DNA of 50,253 nucleotides from Bacteroidales bacterium UBA6248 (GTDB taxonomy: Bacteria; Bacteroidota; Bacteroidia; Bacteroidales; Lentimicrobiaceae). The notes under the pieces were generated by a model. The model was not told the DNA's origin and did no database searches. It saw only the letters and a list, made by a program, of their open reading frames with translations. Shown here piece after piece: positions 34,169-42,071 of this stretch. The stretch spans positions 1 through 50,253 of the forward strand of contig DJVU01000090.1 in the NCBI GenBank assembly GCA_002441345.1, read 5' to 3'. A program made the position numbers and the translations under genes. The number at the start of each line of letters is the position of its first letter. Positions within the stretch are counted from its first letter, which is position 1.

Positions 34169-35330
34169 CGCTGCTTAATATTTCCTGGTATAAGGAATGT
34201 AATTGCCCGGCGACTGCCCGGCTGCCGAAGTCCCGGGCTACCGCTTCCGCCATCTCGCTGGCCGGGAATTCTTCCTTTTTTTTAATTACCTCTGCAAGGG
34301 CTTCAGCCATAGCCTTTACATCTCCATTCGGAACGGTACGTCCGTAACGTTCACCGGTAAATTCCTTCAGATCGGCAACATCGGTAGTTACTACCGGCAC
34401 TCCGCATGCCATGGCTTCGTAAGCAACTATGCCAAAGGTTTCGTAATTGCTGCTTAAAGCCAGACAGGTAGCTTGTTTCATTTCCTGAGCCAGGCTTTGT
34501 CCGGTTAGCATTCCGGTAAACCGGACGGTTCCGGCCGGCAGGTTCTTTTCTGCGGCATACTTCTCCGTTGTACCCCGGTCAGTTCCTTCTCCGGTGAGGA
34601 TCAGCCGGGCTTCGGGGAACTGCTTGTGAATTATTGCGAATGCATCGATCAGCAGCTGCAGGTTTTTCGATTTTTCTTCAAAACAGCTTACGTTAAGTAT
34701 GCGGGGAGTTACAGACTGCGTGCGGCCTTCGGGACAAAAAAGTGCAGTGTCCACAACATTGCCCAGCGGCCTGGCGGTAAATTTTAATCCCTGCGCATGC
34801 ATCGCCTTCTCCAGTCGCTTCGATACAACCGTAACGGCGGCTGCATGACGGATCACACATTGTGTGGCCTTTTTACGAAAAAAGCCTCTGAATTGCAGGT
34901 TTTCAGGGTAATAGCGCGACCAGTGCTCGGTAACAAGATAGGGGATGCGCCAGATCAGGGAAGCACAAAGTGCAAGCAAACCTGCACGGGTAAGTATGTG
35001 TGCATGAATCAGCTGAGGTTTTCCGTTAATTTTCCCTGCTTTACGAATGGCTCTTATCCAGGCCGACGCCTGTCTTAACCCCCGGAAGAGGCCCCGGTTG
35101 TTGTAGCCGACAATCACTTCGGTCAGCCGGCCTTCATGCAGTATCTCGTAACCTGTACCCTGCTTTTCAGCATTCCCGGTTAAGGGTGTTGCATATGCAA
35201 CAGTAACATTATAGCCGGCTTCTGCCGCTGCCAGTGCATGTTTTCTCACGAACAGCCCCAGCATGGGATCGGCAGCTGTGGGATACCAGCGCGAAATGTA
35301 GAGCAGATGAATATTTTCAGGTTCGCTCAT
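34152..35330 (-). CDS. Glycosyltransferase family 4 protein
   Basis: 392 residues with the GT-B layout of GT4. The N-terminal half has YISRWYPTAADPMLGLFVRK and LIHAHILTRAG; the C-terminal half has RILNVSCFEEKSKNLQLLID, ARLILTGEGTDRG, VRFTGML and the retaining-enzyme signature SNYETFGIVAYEAMACGVPV (E-x7-E). It transfers a sugar from a nucleotide donor to a growing glycan on the inner face of the membrane. It is the first gene of the glycan operon; a TACCTTTG box ends 17 bases before its ATG. Donor and acceptor are unknown. No other sugar-nucleotide or polymerase gene is nearby, so the glycan may be completed by genes elsewhere. Confidence 0.92.
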   Translation of the reverse strand: MSEPENIHLLYISRWYPTAADPMLGLFVRKHALAAAEAGYNVTVAYATPLTGNAEKQGTGYEILHEGRLTEVIVGYNNRGLFRGLRQASAWIRAIRKAGKINGKPQLIHAHILTRAGLLALCASLIWRIPYLVTEHWSRYYPENLQFRGFFRKKATQCVIRHAAAVTVVSKRLEKAMHAQGLKFTARPLGNVVDTALFCPEGRTQSVTPRILNVSCFEEKSKNLQLLIDAFAIIHKQFPEARLILTGEGTDRGTTEKYAAEKNLPAGTVRFTGMLTGQSLAQEMKQATCLALSSNYETFGIVAYEAMACGVPVVTTDVADLKEFTGERYGRTVPNGDVKAMAEALAEVIKKKEEFPASEMAEAVARDFGSRAVAGQLHSLYQEILSSDGSKR

Positions 35331-35347
35331 AATGCATGCTTGCGTGC

Positions 35348-35355
35348 CAAAGGTA
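35348..35355 (-). promoter_or_regulatory. -7 promoter box of the glycan operon
   Basis: TACCTTTG on the minus strand (35355-35348) matches TAnnTTTG and ends 17 bases before the ATG at 35330. A -33 element is not evident. Confidence 0.45.
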
Positions 35356-35442
35356 AGGAAAATGGCCGTATCCGGCTCTGCCGGGTTCTAAGGTCTTTCC
35401 TTTACAGGATGGAATAACGGAAGGTCATGGTTTGTTAGTATG

Positions 35443-36093
35443 TCAGAGTTCAAGTCCGAACAGCGAAGGCAGTTCACGGATATCGCCTGCCAGGGGAAGC
35501 CCTGTAGCCGCCAGTCTCTTTTCCGACATATGTCCGTTGGCAATCAGTATACAGTAAATGCCGGCTTCCCTTGCTACTTCCATATCGTGAAGGGTGTCGC
35601 CTATCAGGCAGGTTGTTTCAGGGTTGAACCCGGTAAGCTGCATCACTTTCCGGGTCAGCTCCAGCTTACCTCCGCCGAGGTGGTTGCTGATGCCGAAAAT
35701 TTGCCTGAAATATTCTTCAATTCCGTTGCAGCGCACCACACGCAGCAGTTCTTCCTGCTCCATGGCCGACATTATGATCTGCTCAAAGCCGTTTTCACGG
35801 AACCGGTTCAGAACGAAACCGGTGCCTGTGTGCAGTGGAGTGTGGCAAACCCTGGAGAGATAAATGTCCATATATTCCTTTGCTACTGCTTCAAATGGCT
35901 CGTCTTCAAAGTTCATGCCGGCTGCAAGGTAATACTCCCTTACGGGGAAGGTGAATATTTCCAGATACCTTTCCCGCGAAAGCGGTTTAATACTTCGCCG
36001 CTCCAGCAGCACATTGATGATCTCAAGGCAAAGGTCCAGATCGTCGAGAAGCGTTCCGTTGAAGTCCCAGATAATGTTCCGGATGTGTTTCAT
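35443..36093 (-). CDS. HAD-family hydrolase, phosphoglycolate-phosphatase-like
   Basis: 216 residues. Motif I is WDFNGTLLDD with nucleophile D10; the second acidic residue of DxD is Asn (N12), a variant seen in some Gph-like phosphatases. Motif II is IIMSAMEQE (Ser), motif III the Lys in GGGKLELTRKV, and motif IV CLIGDTLHDMEVAREAG, which keeps both acidic residues. The helical cap between about 15 and 85 fits subclass C1. It probably hydrolyses a small phosphate ester in the cytoplasm. It lies upstream of the GT4 gene on the same strand with a 112-base gap containing the operon promoter, so it is likely a separate unit. Substrate unknown. Confidence 0.88.
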   Translation of the reverse strand: MKHIRNIIWDFNGTLLDDLDLCLEIINVLLERRSIKPLSRERYLEIFTFPVREYYLAAGMNFEDEPFEAVAKEYMDIYLSRVCHTPLHTGTGFVLNRFRENGFEQIIMSAMEQEELLRVVRCNGIEEYFRQIFGISNHLGGGKLELTRKVMQLTGFNPETTCLIGDTLHDMEVAREAGIYCILIANGHMSEKRLAATGLPLAGDIRELPSLFGLEL

Positions 36094-36247
36094 CGTTTTG
36101 TATACCAGTGTGTAATAAAAGAATCATTTCAGCGGTCCGGTGCATGGTCGGCATTTTACCGGATTTCGCAGGTGCCGGGCAAAGGTATGGCATTTTAACA
36201 GCTGAAGTATTTTACGGGGCCGGGGTTTTCAAAATCAAAGGAAGACG

Positions 36248-36255
36248 TATCTTTG
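36248..36255 (+). promoter_or_regulatory. -7 promoter box of the DUF4293 gene
   Basis: TATCTTTG matches TAnnTTTG exactly and ends 17 bases before the ATG at 36273. A TTTT (36226-36229) 18 bases upstream may stand for the -33 TTTG. Confidence 0.5.
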
Positions 36256-36272
36256 CACAAAAGCTCATCACC

Positions 36273-36749
36273 ATGATTCAACGTATTCAATCCCTTTATC
36301 TGGCGCTTTGCGCAACAGTTCTCGTTCTGGCTTTTTTCTTTCCCCTTCTTACTTACATAGATAACAGCCAGATCTATCTGGAGGTTTTTATCAGCGGTTT
36401 GCGCGACAGTTCAAGCCCGGCTGTGGAGGCCGGTAAAAGCCTGTTGCTTGGATTGCAGATTGTAACTGCCGGTGCCGTGCTGCTTTCCGTGCTGAGTATT
36501 TTTCTATACAAAAACCGCCCGGCACAGCTGAAACTGGTACGCTTTCTGGCAGGACTTATTCTGGTGGATATCGCGCTGGTGTTTTTTCAGGTAGGAGGGA
36601 TGCTTTCTGCACTAACAGGTATAGAAACCGATTTCAACCATCCTGCCATTTACCTGATGCTGGCCGGACTCGTTTTTGCGGTTCTGGCTTTCAGGGGCAT
36701 ACGTAAAGACGAAGCAATGGTGCGTTCGGCCGACAGGCTCAGACCGTAA
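36273..36749 (+). CDS. DUF4293 family membrane protein
   Basis: 158 residues from the ATG at 36273 (MIQRIQSLYLALCATVLVLA). The longer frame upstream would run through the promoter box and lacks family likeness. Four membrane helices: about 5-24, 51-75, 85-105 and 118-137, with a short external loop after the first (SQIYLEVFISGLRDSS). The start sequence and helix spacing fit DUF4293, a family confined mostly to Bacteroidota. Function is unknown. Its last 11 bases overlap the end of the convergent phosphoesterase gene. Confidence 0.82.
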   Translation: MIQRIQSLYLALCATVLVLAFFFPLLTYIDNSQIYLEVFISGLRDSSSPAVEAGKSLLLGLQIVTAGAVLLSVLSIFLYKNRPAQLKLVRFLAGLILVDIALVFFQVGGMLSALTGIETDFNHPAIYLMLAGLVFAVLAFRGIRKDEAMVRSADRLRP

Positions 36750-37242
36750 GTTTCCGCGGGATTTCCAGAATTTCCAGGTCGCGAATGTCTTTGCCGTCGA
36801 TCACAAACCGAACCAGGGTGGATACGGTATGCAGACCCGAGCTTCCTGCTGCGCCGGGATTAATATGCAGTAACCCGTTTTTCGGATCGTTTATTACTTT
36901 TAATATATGCGAATGTCCCGAGATGAAAAGTTGGGGTTTTAACTCATAGATAAGCTTACGGGCTTCCGTAGTGTATTTTCCGGGATATCCCCCGATGTGC
37001 ATCATCAGCACCCGCACATTTTCACACATAATATCCTGGTATAAAGGATAAAACGAGCGAATATCGTAGCCGTCGATGTTCCCGTAAACCGCCCGGAATG
37101 GTTTCAGCGATGCCAGGGTTTTGGCAGTTTCCAGATTGCCTATGTCGCCCGCATGCCATATCTCATCGCAGGCATTCAGAAAATGGAAGGCCTTTTCAGG
37201 GATGTGGCCGTGGGTGTCGGAAAGCAGTCCTATAGTTTTCAT
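36739..37242 (-). CDS. YfcE/MJ0936-type metallophosphoesterase
   Basis: 167 residues, the usual size. Metal-binding motifs of the calcineurin-like phosphoesterase family appear in order: LLSDTHGH (D-x-H), WHAGDIGN (G-D), VYGNIDGYD (GN-x-D), MMHIGGYP (the H is kept), and FISGHSHI (GHxH). NPGAAG follows as in YfcE. Members act as Mn-dependent phosphodiesterases on artificial substrates; the physiological substrate is not settled. It is a single cytoplasmic gene, convergent with and overlapping the DUF4293 gene by 11 bases, and ends its promoter side near ilvA, 65 bases downstream of the ilvA stop. Confidence 0.93.
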   Translation of the reverse strand: MKTIGLLSDTHGHIPEKAFHFLNACDEIWHAGDIGNLETAKTLASLKPFRAVYGNIDGYDIRSFYPLYQDIMCENVRVLMMHIGGYPGKYTTEARKLIYELKPQLFISGHSHILKVINDPKNGLLHINPGAAGSSGLHTVSTLVRFVIDGKDIRDLEILEIPRKLTV

Positions 37243-37307
37243 CGGCGATATATCAATTGCAGGATTTGTCAGGACCCCGGCCTGTGAACGATTGTTTTAC
37301 GGAAAAC

Positions 37308-38543
37308 TTACCTGAGTACCTGGTACTGCATTCCTTTTTTGTCGAGTTCGGTAAGTATGGTCGGAAGCTGGGTAGTGTCCTGGAGGTTAAACGTTATGGT
37401 TACCTGAACATATCCGACCGGTACCGAGGTGGTCGATCGTTCATGCTCTATATCGTGAATGTTGGCCTTCATCCGTTCCAGGATCGAAATAATCGACTTC
37501 AGCATTCCGGCCTGATCCGGAATAAGTACCTGAATCCTGGCTCTGAGTCCTTCGTCCATAACTCCTTTGTCGAGAATCTGTTCCAGGATGCTCATGTTGA
37601 TGTTGCCGCCGCTGATAACAGGAATTACCTTGCGACCTTTAACGTCCGTTTTACGGAAAAGAATGGCAGCCATAGCTGCAACACCCGAAGGCTCTGTCAG
37701 GATTTTGGCCCGCTGCAGCAGAAGATAAGCCGTCCGCGCCATTTCCGCATCGTTCACTACAACAAATTCATCCACCAGACTGCTGGCAGCTTCATACGTG
37801 AGATTTCCGGGAGATTTTACGGCAATTCCGTCGGCAATCGTATTTACCGAAGTCAGAGCTGTAGGAGCGCCCTTCTCAATCGAGACTTTCATCGACTGCG
37901 CGCCATCGGCTTCCACGCCGATAATGCGGATGGAGGGATTAAGCTGCTTCAGCGCAATGGCAATGCCGGCGATGAGTCCGCCTCCGCCTATGGGTACAAA
38001 TACCTCATCAACATTCCGGAGTTGTTCAAAGATTTCCAGTCCTACCGTTCCTTGTCCGGCGATGATGTACGGATCGTTGAACGGATGAACGAATGTGGCC
38101 CCTGTCTTTTCCTGGAATTCCAGAGCTGCATTATAGGCATCATCAAACGTTTCACCGGTAAGAATTACCTCGGCACCGTAACTGCGGGTGGCAATTACTT
38201 TCAGGGGCGGTGCGAATACCGGCATAAATACGGTGCTTTTTACTCCCAGTTTTGTGGCAGCATAGGCAACTCCCTGTGCATGGTTTCCGGCAGAAGCACA
38301 AAGAACACCGCGCGATGCTTCTTCTTCATTCAGGTTGCTGATTTTGTAATATGCTCCCCTTACCTTGAACGATCCGGTGGTTTGAAAGTTCTCCAGTTTC
38401 AGGTATACGTCTGCATCCGCCATGGCCGAAAAAGACTTGCTGCGTTCAAGCGGAGTTTGTTTTACAACATCACGTAAATGTGACTGGGCATTAATAATGT
38501 CGGAAAATCGGGGCAGGGGAAGCGGGCTGTTTGCAATGGACAT
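37308..38543 (-). CDS. ilvA: Threonine ammonia-lyase (threonine dehydratase)
   Basis: 411 residues from the ATG at 38543 (MSIANSPLPLPRFSDI). The PLP enzyme core has the Schiff-base Lys in NFQTTGSFKVRGAYYK, SAGNHAQGVAYAA, the Gly loop VPIGGGGLIAGIA, EPSGVAAMAA and SGGNIN. A single C-terminal ACT-like domain (from about 325, ARIQVLIPDQAGMLKSIISI) makes it the ~400-residue form, not the longer E. coli IlvA with two regulatory domains. It turns threonine into 2-oxobutanoate, the first step to isoleucine, or serves catabolism (TdcB-like). No other ilv gene is nearby. Upstream lie a clear promoter and an inverted repeat that could regulate it. Confidence 0.94.
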   Translation of the reverse strand: MSIANSPLPLPRFSDIINAQSHLRDVVKQTPLERSKSFSAMADADVYLKLENFQTTGSFKVRGAYYKISNLNEEEASRGVLCASAGNHAQGVAYAATKLGVKSTVFMPVFAPPLKVIATRSYGAEVILTGETFDDAYNAALEFQEKTGATFVHPFNDPYIIAGQGTVGLEIFEQLRNVDEVFVPIGGGGLIAGIAIALKQLNPSIRIIGVEADGAQSMKVSIEKGAPTALTSVNTIADGIAVKSPGNLTYEAASSLVDEFVVVNDAEMARTAYLLLQRAKILTEPSGVAAMAAILFRKTDVKGRKVIPVISGGNINMSILEQILDKGVMDEGLRARIQVLIPDQAGMLKSIISILERMKANIHDIEHERSTTSVPVGYVQVTITFNLQDTTQLPTILTELDKKGMQYQVLR

Positions 38544-38564
38544 GATACTGGATTTTAGGTGATG

Positions 38565-38593
38565 CAAAGGTACAAATTCAGGCCGATGCCAAA
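38565..38593 (-). promoter_or_regulatory. ilvA promoter
   Basis: On the minus strand TTTG (38593-38590), a 17-base spacer and TACCTTTG (38572-38565) form a complete Bacteroidota-type promoter, 21 bases before the ATG at 38543. Confidence 0.65.
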
Positions 38594-38610
38594 CATAAAA
38601 CCGTTTGGCA
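38587..38610. repeat. Inverted repeat over the ilvA -33 element
   Basis: TGCCAAAC (38587-38594) and GTTTGGCA (38603-38610) are a perfect 8-bp inverted repeat with an 8-base centre. The left arm contains the -33 TTTG of the ilvA promoter, a position suited for an operator. Confidence 0.45.
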
Positions 38611-38935
38611 CTTCCCAAAAACTGCACAAACGAAGCCGGCCGAAAACCATCGGCGCCACTATCCTTTCATTTGCAAAGGCCTGCCTTATTTTCAGGCGCC
38701 AAAGATTTCACGCATATATGGCCGTTTGTGTGATCGGCAGAAATTGTGATATATCGTTGTGCGGTTATAGGATTTAATCGTTAAAATCTGTGTATCCTGC
38801 TGATAACCAATTGATATAACATGTGAAAATAATTTAAAAATAATTGAATCACGGAGAACAATTTTGCCTGAGGCAGTTGTAACTTTAGGGTGCAATCCGC
38901 ATTGGGTTTTACATGTTAAACCAATTTTTCTTCAG

Positions 38936-41893
38936 ATGAAAAAAATCTTTATGCTGCTCCCGGGATTAGTGTTTCTTGGAGCGATGGGTGCATTTGCACA
39001 GCAGGATGTTGTATCCCCCGATTACATTGGTACAGGAACGTATCACGGTTTATCGGCTCAGCTCCGCGACATTCCGGCGATGACGGCCGAGGAATACGAA
39101 AAGCTCGAAGCTGATGCCATGAAGCCACGCAACGAAAAGATCAGGGAACGGCATTATCCCTATGCTTCAACTGCTCTCCCAAGGGGGGATGATCCCGCAT
39201 GGCAGAAGCGCATGGGAACGACGATGCCTCCGCGTGCCCCAATCACATCGTTTGATGGTCAGACGTCGCCCTACTATCCGCCGGATGCTAACGGAGCGGT
39301 GGGCCCCAACCATTACATGCAAACCATCAATACAGTTTATGCCATTTACTCTAAAACAGGGCAACTTGTTGCCGGGCCGGCAAACCTGAATACGCTTTTC
39401 AGCGGTGTTACCGGCTCCAACTGTAACGACGGAGATCCCATTATTCTTTACGACGATCAGGCCGACCGCTGGCTGGTGGTGGAATTCTCCATATGTGGCA
39501 GAAACGATTACATGCTTTTTGCCGTTTCACAAACCAACGACCCCACGGGTAGCTGGCACCGGTATTCCTTTGATGTGGACGATATGCCCGACTACGAAAA
39601 AATCGGCATCTGGCCTGACGGTTATTATATGGGTACCAATACCGCATCAACAGGTAAAAAGGATATTTACGTTGTGGAACGCAATCAAATGCTTAATGGA
39701 CAAACAGCTAGGATGGTCGGATTTGATAATCCATGGAGGCCGACTACCATCGACGGATTTATGTGTGTTCCGCCGGTCGACAGCGATGGAGCGTTCGCGC
39801 CATCCGGCAGTCCCGGACTGTTCATTACCATTAACGACGATGCCATAGCCGGAGGATCGGATCAGCTGTGGATTTATGAGCTTGCCGTAAACTGGACAAC
39901 ACCGGCATCCAGTACGTTTTCGAGGGTTCAGCAACTTAATGTTCCTGCTTTCGACAGCAATTTCGGGGCGAACTGGGACAATATAAAACAGCCCGCCACC
40001 ACACGCGAACTCGATGCAATTCCGCAAGTTGTAATGAATGCACCTCAGTACCGCAATTTTGGTGCATACCAGACTATTGTATGCTGCCATACTGTTGACG
40101 TTGACAATACCGATCACGCAGGTATACGCTGGTACGAGCTCAGAAAAACAAGCGGATCCTGGTCGCTCAGACAGTCAGGGACCTATGCCCCCGACGGCCA
40201 TTCACGCTGGATGGGAAGCATTCGCCTGAACGGACAGAATGAAATCGGACTGGGATATTCCATCTCAAGTTCATCCCTCTATCCAGGAATACGATACACT
40301 GGACAATCGGCCACAGCCTATGCTGCTGGTAACGGAACCCTCGATCTGGCCGAACAAACGGTTATTACAGGAGCCTATTCGCAGACAGCCTACAACCGCT
40401 GGGGCGATTATTCAGCAATCAGCATCGATCCGCTCGACGACCGCACGTTCTGGTATACCAATCAGTATGTGGGACCCTCCGCAGCTCGCAAAACCCATAT
40501 CTTCTCCTTCCAGATGTCGGAACCTGAACCCCAGCCCGACCTGATCGTTCAGATTCCTTCTGTAAGTCCCGGCAGTGTTTATGCCGGAGATGCTGTCAGC
40601 GCTTCCTGTCAGGTTAAGAACATTGGCGGTGCATCTGCCGGAGGCTCTGTGCTGAATTTTTATCTTTCTGCCGATAATTCTTACAGTCCGGGCGATGTTG
40701 TACTCGGTCAGCATACCATTGCTTCCCTGGCTGCCGGTGTGCTTGCTGATGTGGCTAAAGATCTGATCATCCCGTCCACGACAGCTGCAGGCAACTATTA
40801 CGTTCTGTTTGTTGCCGATGCAACCGGCACAGTAACCGAGAGCAACGAAAACAACAATCTGGCATATTCCACACTCGGGGTGCTGACCGTTACCACTGCT
40901 CCTGACCTGTTTATTACATCCGCCACCGCTACTCCGGTTGATATTACATCGGGTCAGTCCGTTACGGCAGGTTTTACGATTAAAAACCAGGGAGATGCAA
41001 GTGCAGGGACTTCAAACCTGAAGTATTATCTCTCCTCCGATAATCTGTACAGTACGGGCGATACCTATCTGGCAACGGAACCTGTTGGTGGGCTTGCAGT
41101 TAATGCAACTCTCACATACAACCGTTCAATCACGATACCTGCCGGAACTGCAACCGGAAGCTACTATCTGGTGTTCAGAGCGGATGCCGATAATCAGGTT
41201 ACCGAGAGCAATGAAAACAACAACGTGGCAGCGGTTGCCATAAGCGTCACCAGTACCGATCCGGGCTGTAACAGCAGTGTGCAGTATCCTTCGAATGTTA
41301 TCACTCCTAATACAAACTGGAAATCGCAAAAGAATATTTACGGAGGAGAATACACTGCATTCAGCGTAACAATCGGAAATACGTATGTTTTCTCTTACTG
41401 TTCGGCCGATGGGGCTGTAGCGCCGTTCGACACCGAACTTACCCTCCGCAATAAGGCGACGGATGCATACCTTGCATACGACAACAATACATGCGGCGAC
41501 GATGCCAAAATAACCTGGACTGCTACTTTTACGGGACAGGTAAAGCTGGTGACTACCGTTTCGGGATGTGGTACCAATTCCACCGCGGCTACACTAAGGT
41601 ACCGCAGGCTGGCCAAGGTTGCCGATGGCATCGGGGATGGCGGAATCGCTTACCAGGTATATCCCAATCCGGTTACGTCGTTTATAACGGTTGAATCAGC
41701 CGCAGGCTTTGAAGGTATAAGTGAAATTACCCTTCTGAATGCGGCAGGCCGAGAGGTGCGCAGGATTATCGTCCCTGAAAAGGCTGATAATATCATGACC
41801 CTGGCAGTGGAAGACCTCCCTGCCGGTTATTATATGCTCCGGTTGTCGGGGAGCGGAAAAGTGCTGCAGTTTAAAACAGTAATTATGCACTGA
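38936..41893 (+). CDS. T9SS-secreted protein with two CARDB domains
   Basis: 985 residues from the ATG at 38936, which opens a signal peptide (MKKIFMLLPGLVFLGAMGAF). Residues ~110-530 form a strand-rich region with aromatic-Asp motifs (NGAVGPNHYMQTINTVYAIY, ADRWLVVEFS, YEKIGIWPDGYYMGTN, NRWGDYSAISIDPLDDRTFW) suggestive of a beta-propeller. Two CARDB-type adhesion domains follow (about 534-652 and 656-771), both ending TESNENNN. A further beta domain with two Cys pairs (772-895) precedes a type A T9SS sorting domain (VYPNPVTSFITV to FKTVIMH). It should be released or anchored at the cell surface. No protease or glycoside-hydrolase catalytic set is seen, so adhesion or binding is inferred. A bidirectional terminator follows. 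Confidence 0.88.
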   Translation: MKKIFMLLPGLVFLGAMGAFAQQDVVSPDYIGTGTYHGLSAQLRDIPAMTAEEYEKLEADAMKPRNEKIRERHYPYASTALPRGDDPAWQKRMGTTMPPRAPITSFDGQTSPYYPPDANGAVGPNHYMQTINTVYAIYSKTGQLVAGPANLNTLFSGVTGSNCNDGDPIILYDDQADRWLVVEFSICGRNDYMLFAVSQTNDPTGSWHRYSFDVDDMPDYEKIGIWPDGYYMGTNTASTGKKDIYVVERNQMLNGQTARMVGFDNPWRPTTIDGFMCVPPVDSDGAFAPSGSPGLFITINDDAIAGGSDQLWIYELAVNWTTPASSTFSRVQQLNVPAFDSNFGANWDNIKQPATTRELDAIPQVVMNAPQYRNFGAYQTIVCCHTVDVDNTDHAGIRWYELRKTSGSWSLRQSGTYAPDGHSRWMGSIRLNGQNEIGLGYSISSSSLYPGIRYTGQSATAYAAGNGTLDLAEQTVITGAYSQTAYNRWGDYSAISIDPLDDRTFWYTNQYVGPSAARKTHIFSFQMSEPEPQPDLIVQIPSVSPGSVYAGDAVSASCQVKNIGGASAGGSVLNFYLSADNSYSPGDVVLGQHTIASLAAGVLADVAKDLIIPSTTAAGNYYVLFVADATGTVTESNENNNLAYSTLGVLTVTTAPDLFITSATATPVDITSGQSVTAGFTIKNQGDASAGTSNLKYYLSSDNLYSTGDTYLATEPVGGLAVNATLTYNRSITIPAGTATGSYYLVFRADADNQVTESNENNNVAAVAISVTSTDPGCNSSVQYPSNVITPNTNWKSQKNIYGGEYTAFSVTIGNTYVFSYCSADGAVAPFDTELTLRNKATDAYLAYDNNTCGDDAKITWTATFTGQVKLVTTVSGCGTNSTAATLRYRRLAKVADGIGDGGIAYQVYPNPVTSFITVESAAGFEGISEITLLNAAGREVRRIIVPEKADNIMTLAVEDLPAGYYMLRLSGSGKVLQFKTVIMH
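40535..41248 (+). repeat. Tandem CARDB domain repeat within the T9SS gene
   Basis: Two ~360-base units starting at 40535 and 40901 encode related ~118-residue domains. Both open with Pro-Asp-Leu, share LNFYLSADNSYS / LKYYLSSDNLYS and end in TESNENNN; the DNA for that end (ccgagagcaa) is nearly identical in both copies. Confidence 0.75.
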
Positions 41894-41918
41894 TGCCGTG
41901 TGTTAACCCGCAAAAAAT

Positions 41919-41962
41919 AAGAGGCTGTCCTGTGAAAGGGCGGCCTCTTTCGTTTCTTTTTC
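41919..41962. terminator. Bidirectional terminator
   Basis: AAGAGGCTGTCC (41919-41930) pairs with GGGCGGCCTCTT (41938-41949) using two G-U pairs, with a 7-base loop. On the plus strand a T-rich tract follows (to about 41962); on the minus strand the stem is followed by ATTTTTTG. It serves the CARDB gene and probably the convergent acyl-activating gene. Confidence 0.85.
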
Positions 41963-42071
41963 AACGGGTGGTTAATTCAACGGAACCGTGCAGATTTACG
42001 AGCTTGCCTTAGAGTTCCTTATTAATTAATGAAGGCAGAGTTTATTTGTCCGTTCTGCCCGGGCCATCTTC

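Larger units (their letters stand above)
38544..38935. other. Divergent intergenic region between ilvA and the CARDB gene
   Basis: This 392-base gap carries no gene I can support. Its ilvA side holds the promoter and inverted repeat listed separately. The CARDB-gene side is AT-rich (38815-38870), and TAACTTTA at 38880-38887 is one base off the -7 consensus, 48 bases before the ATG at 38936. Confidence 0.5.
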
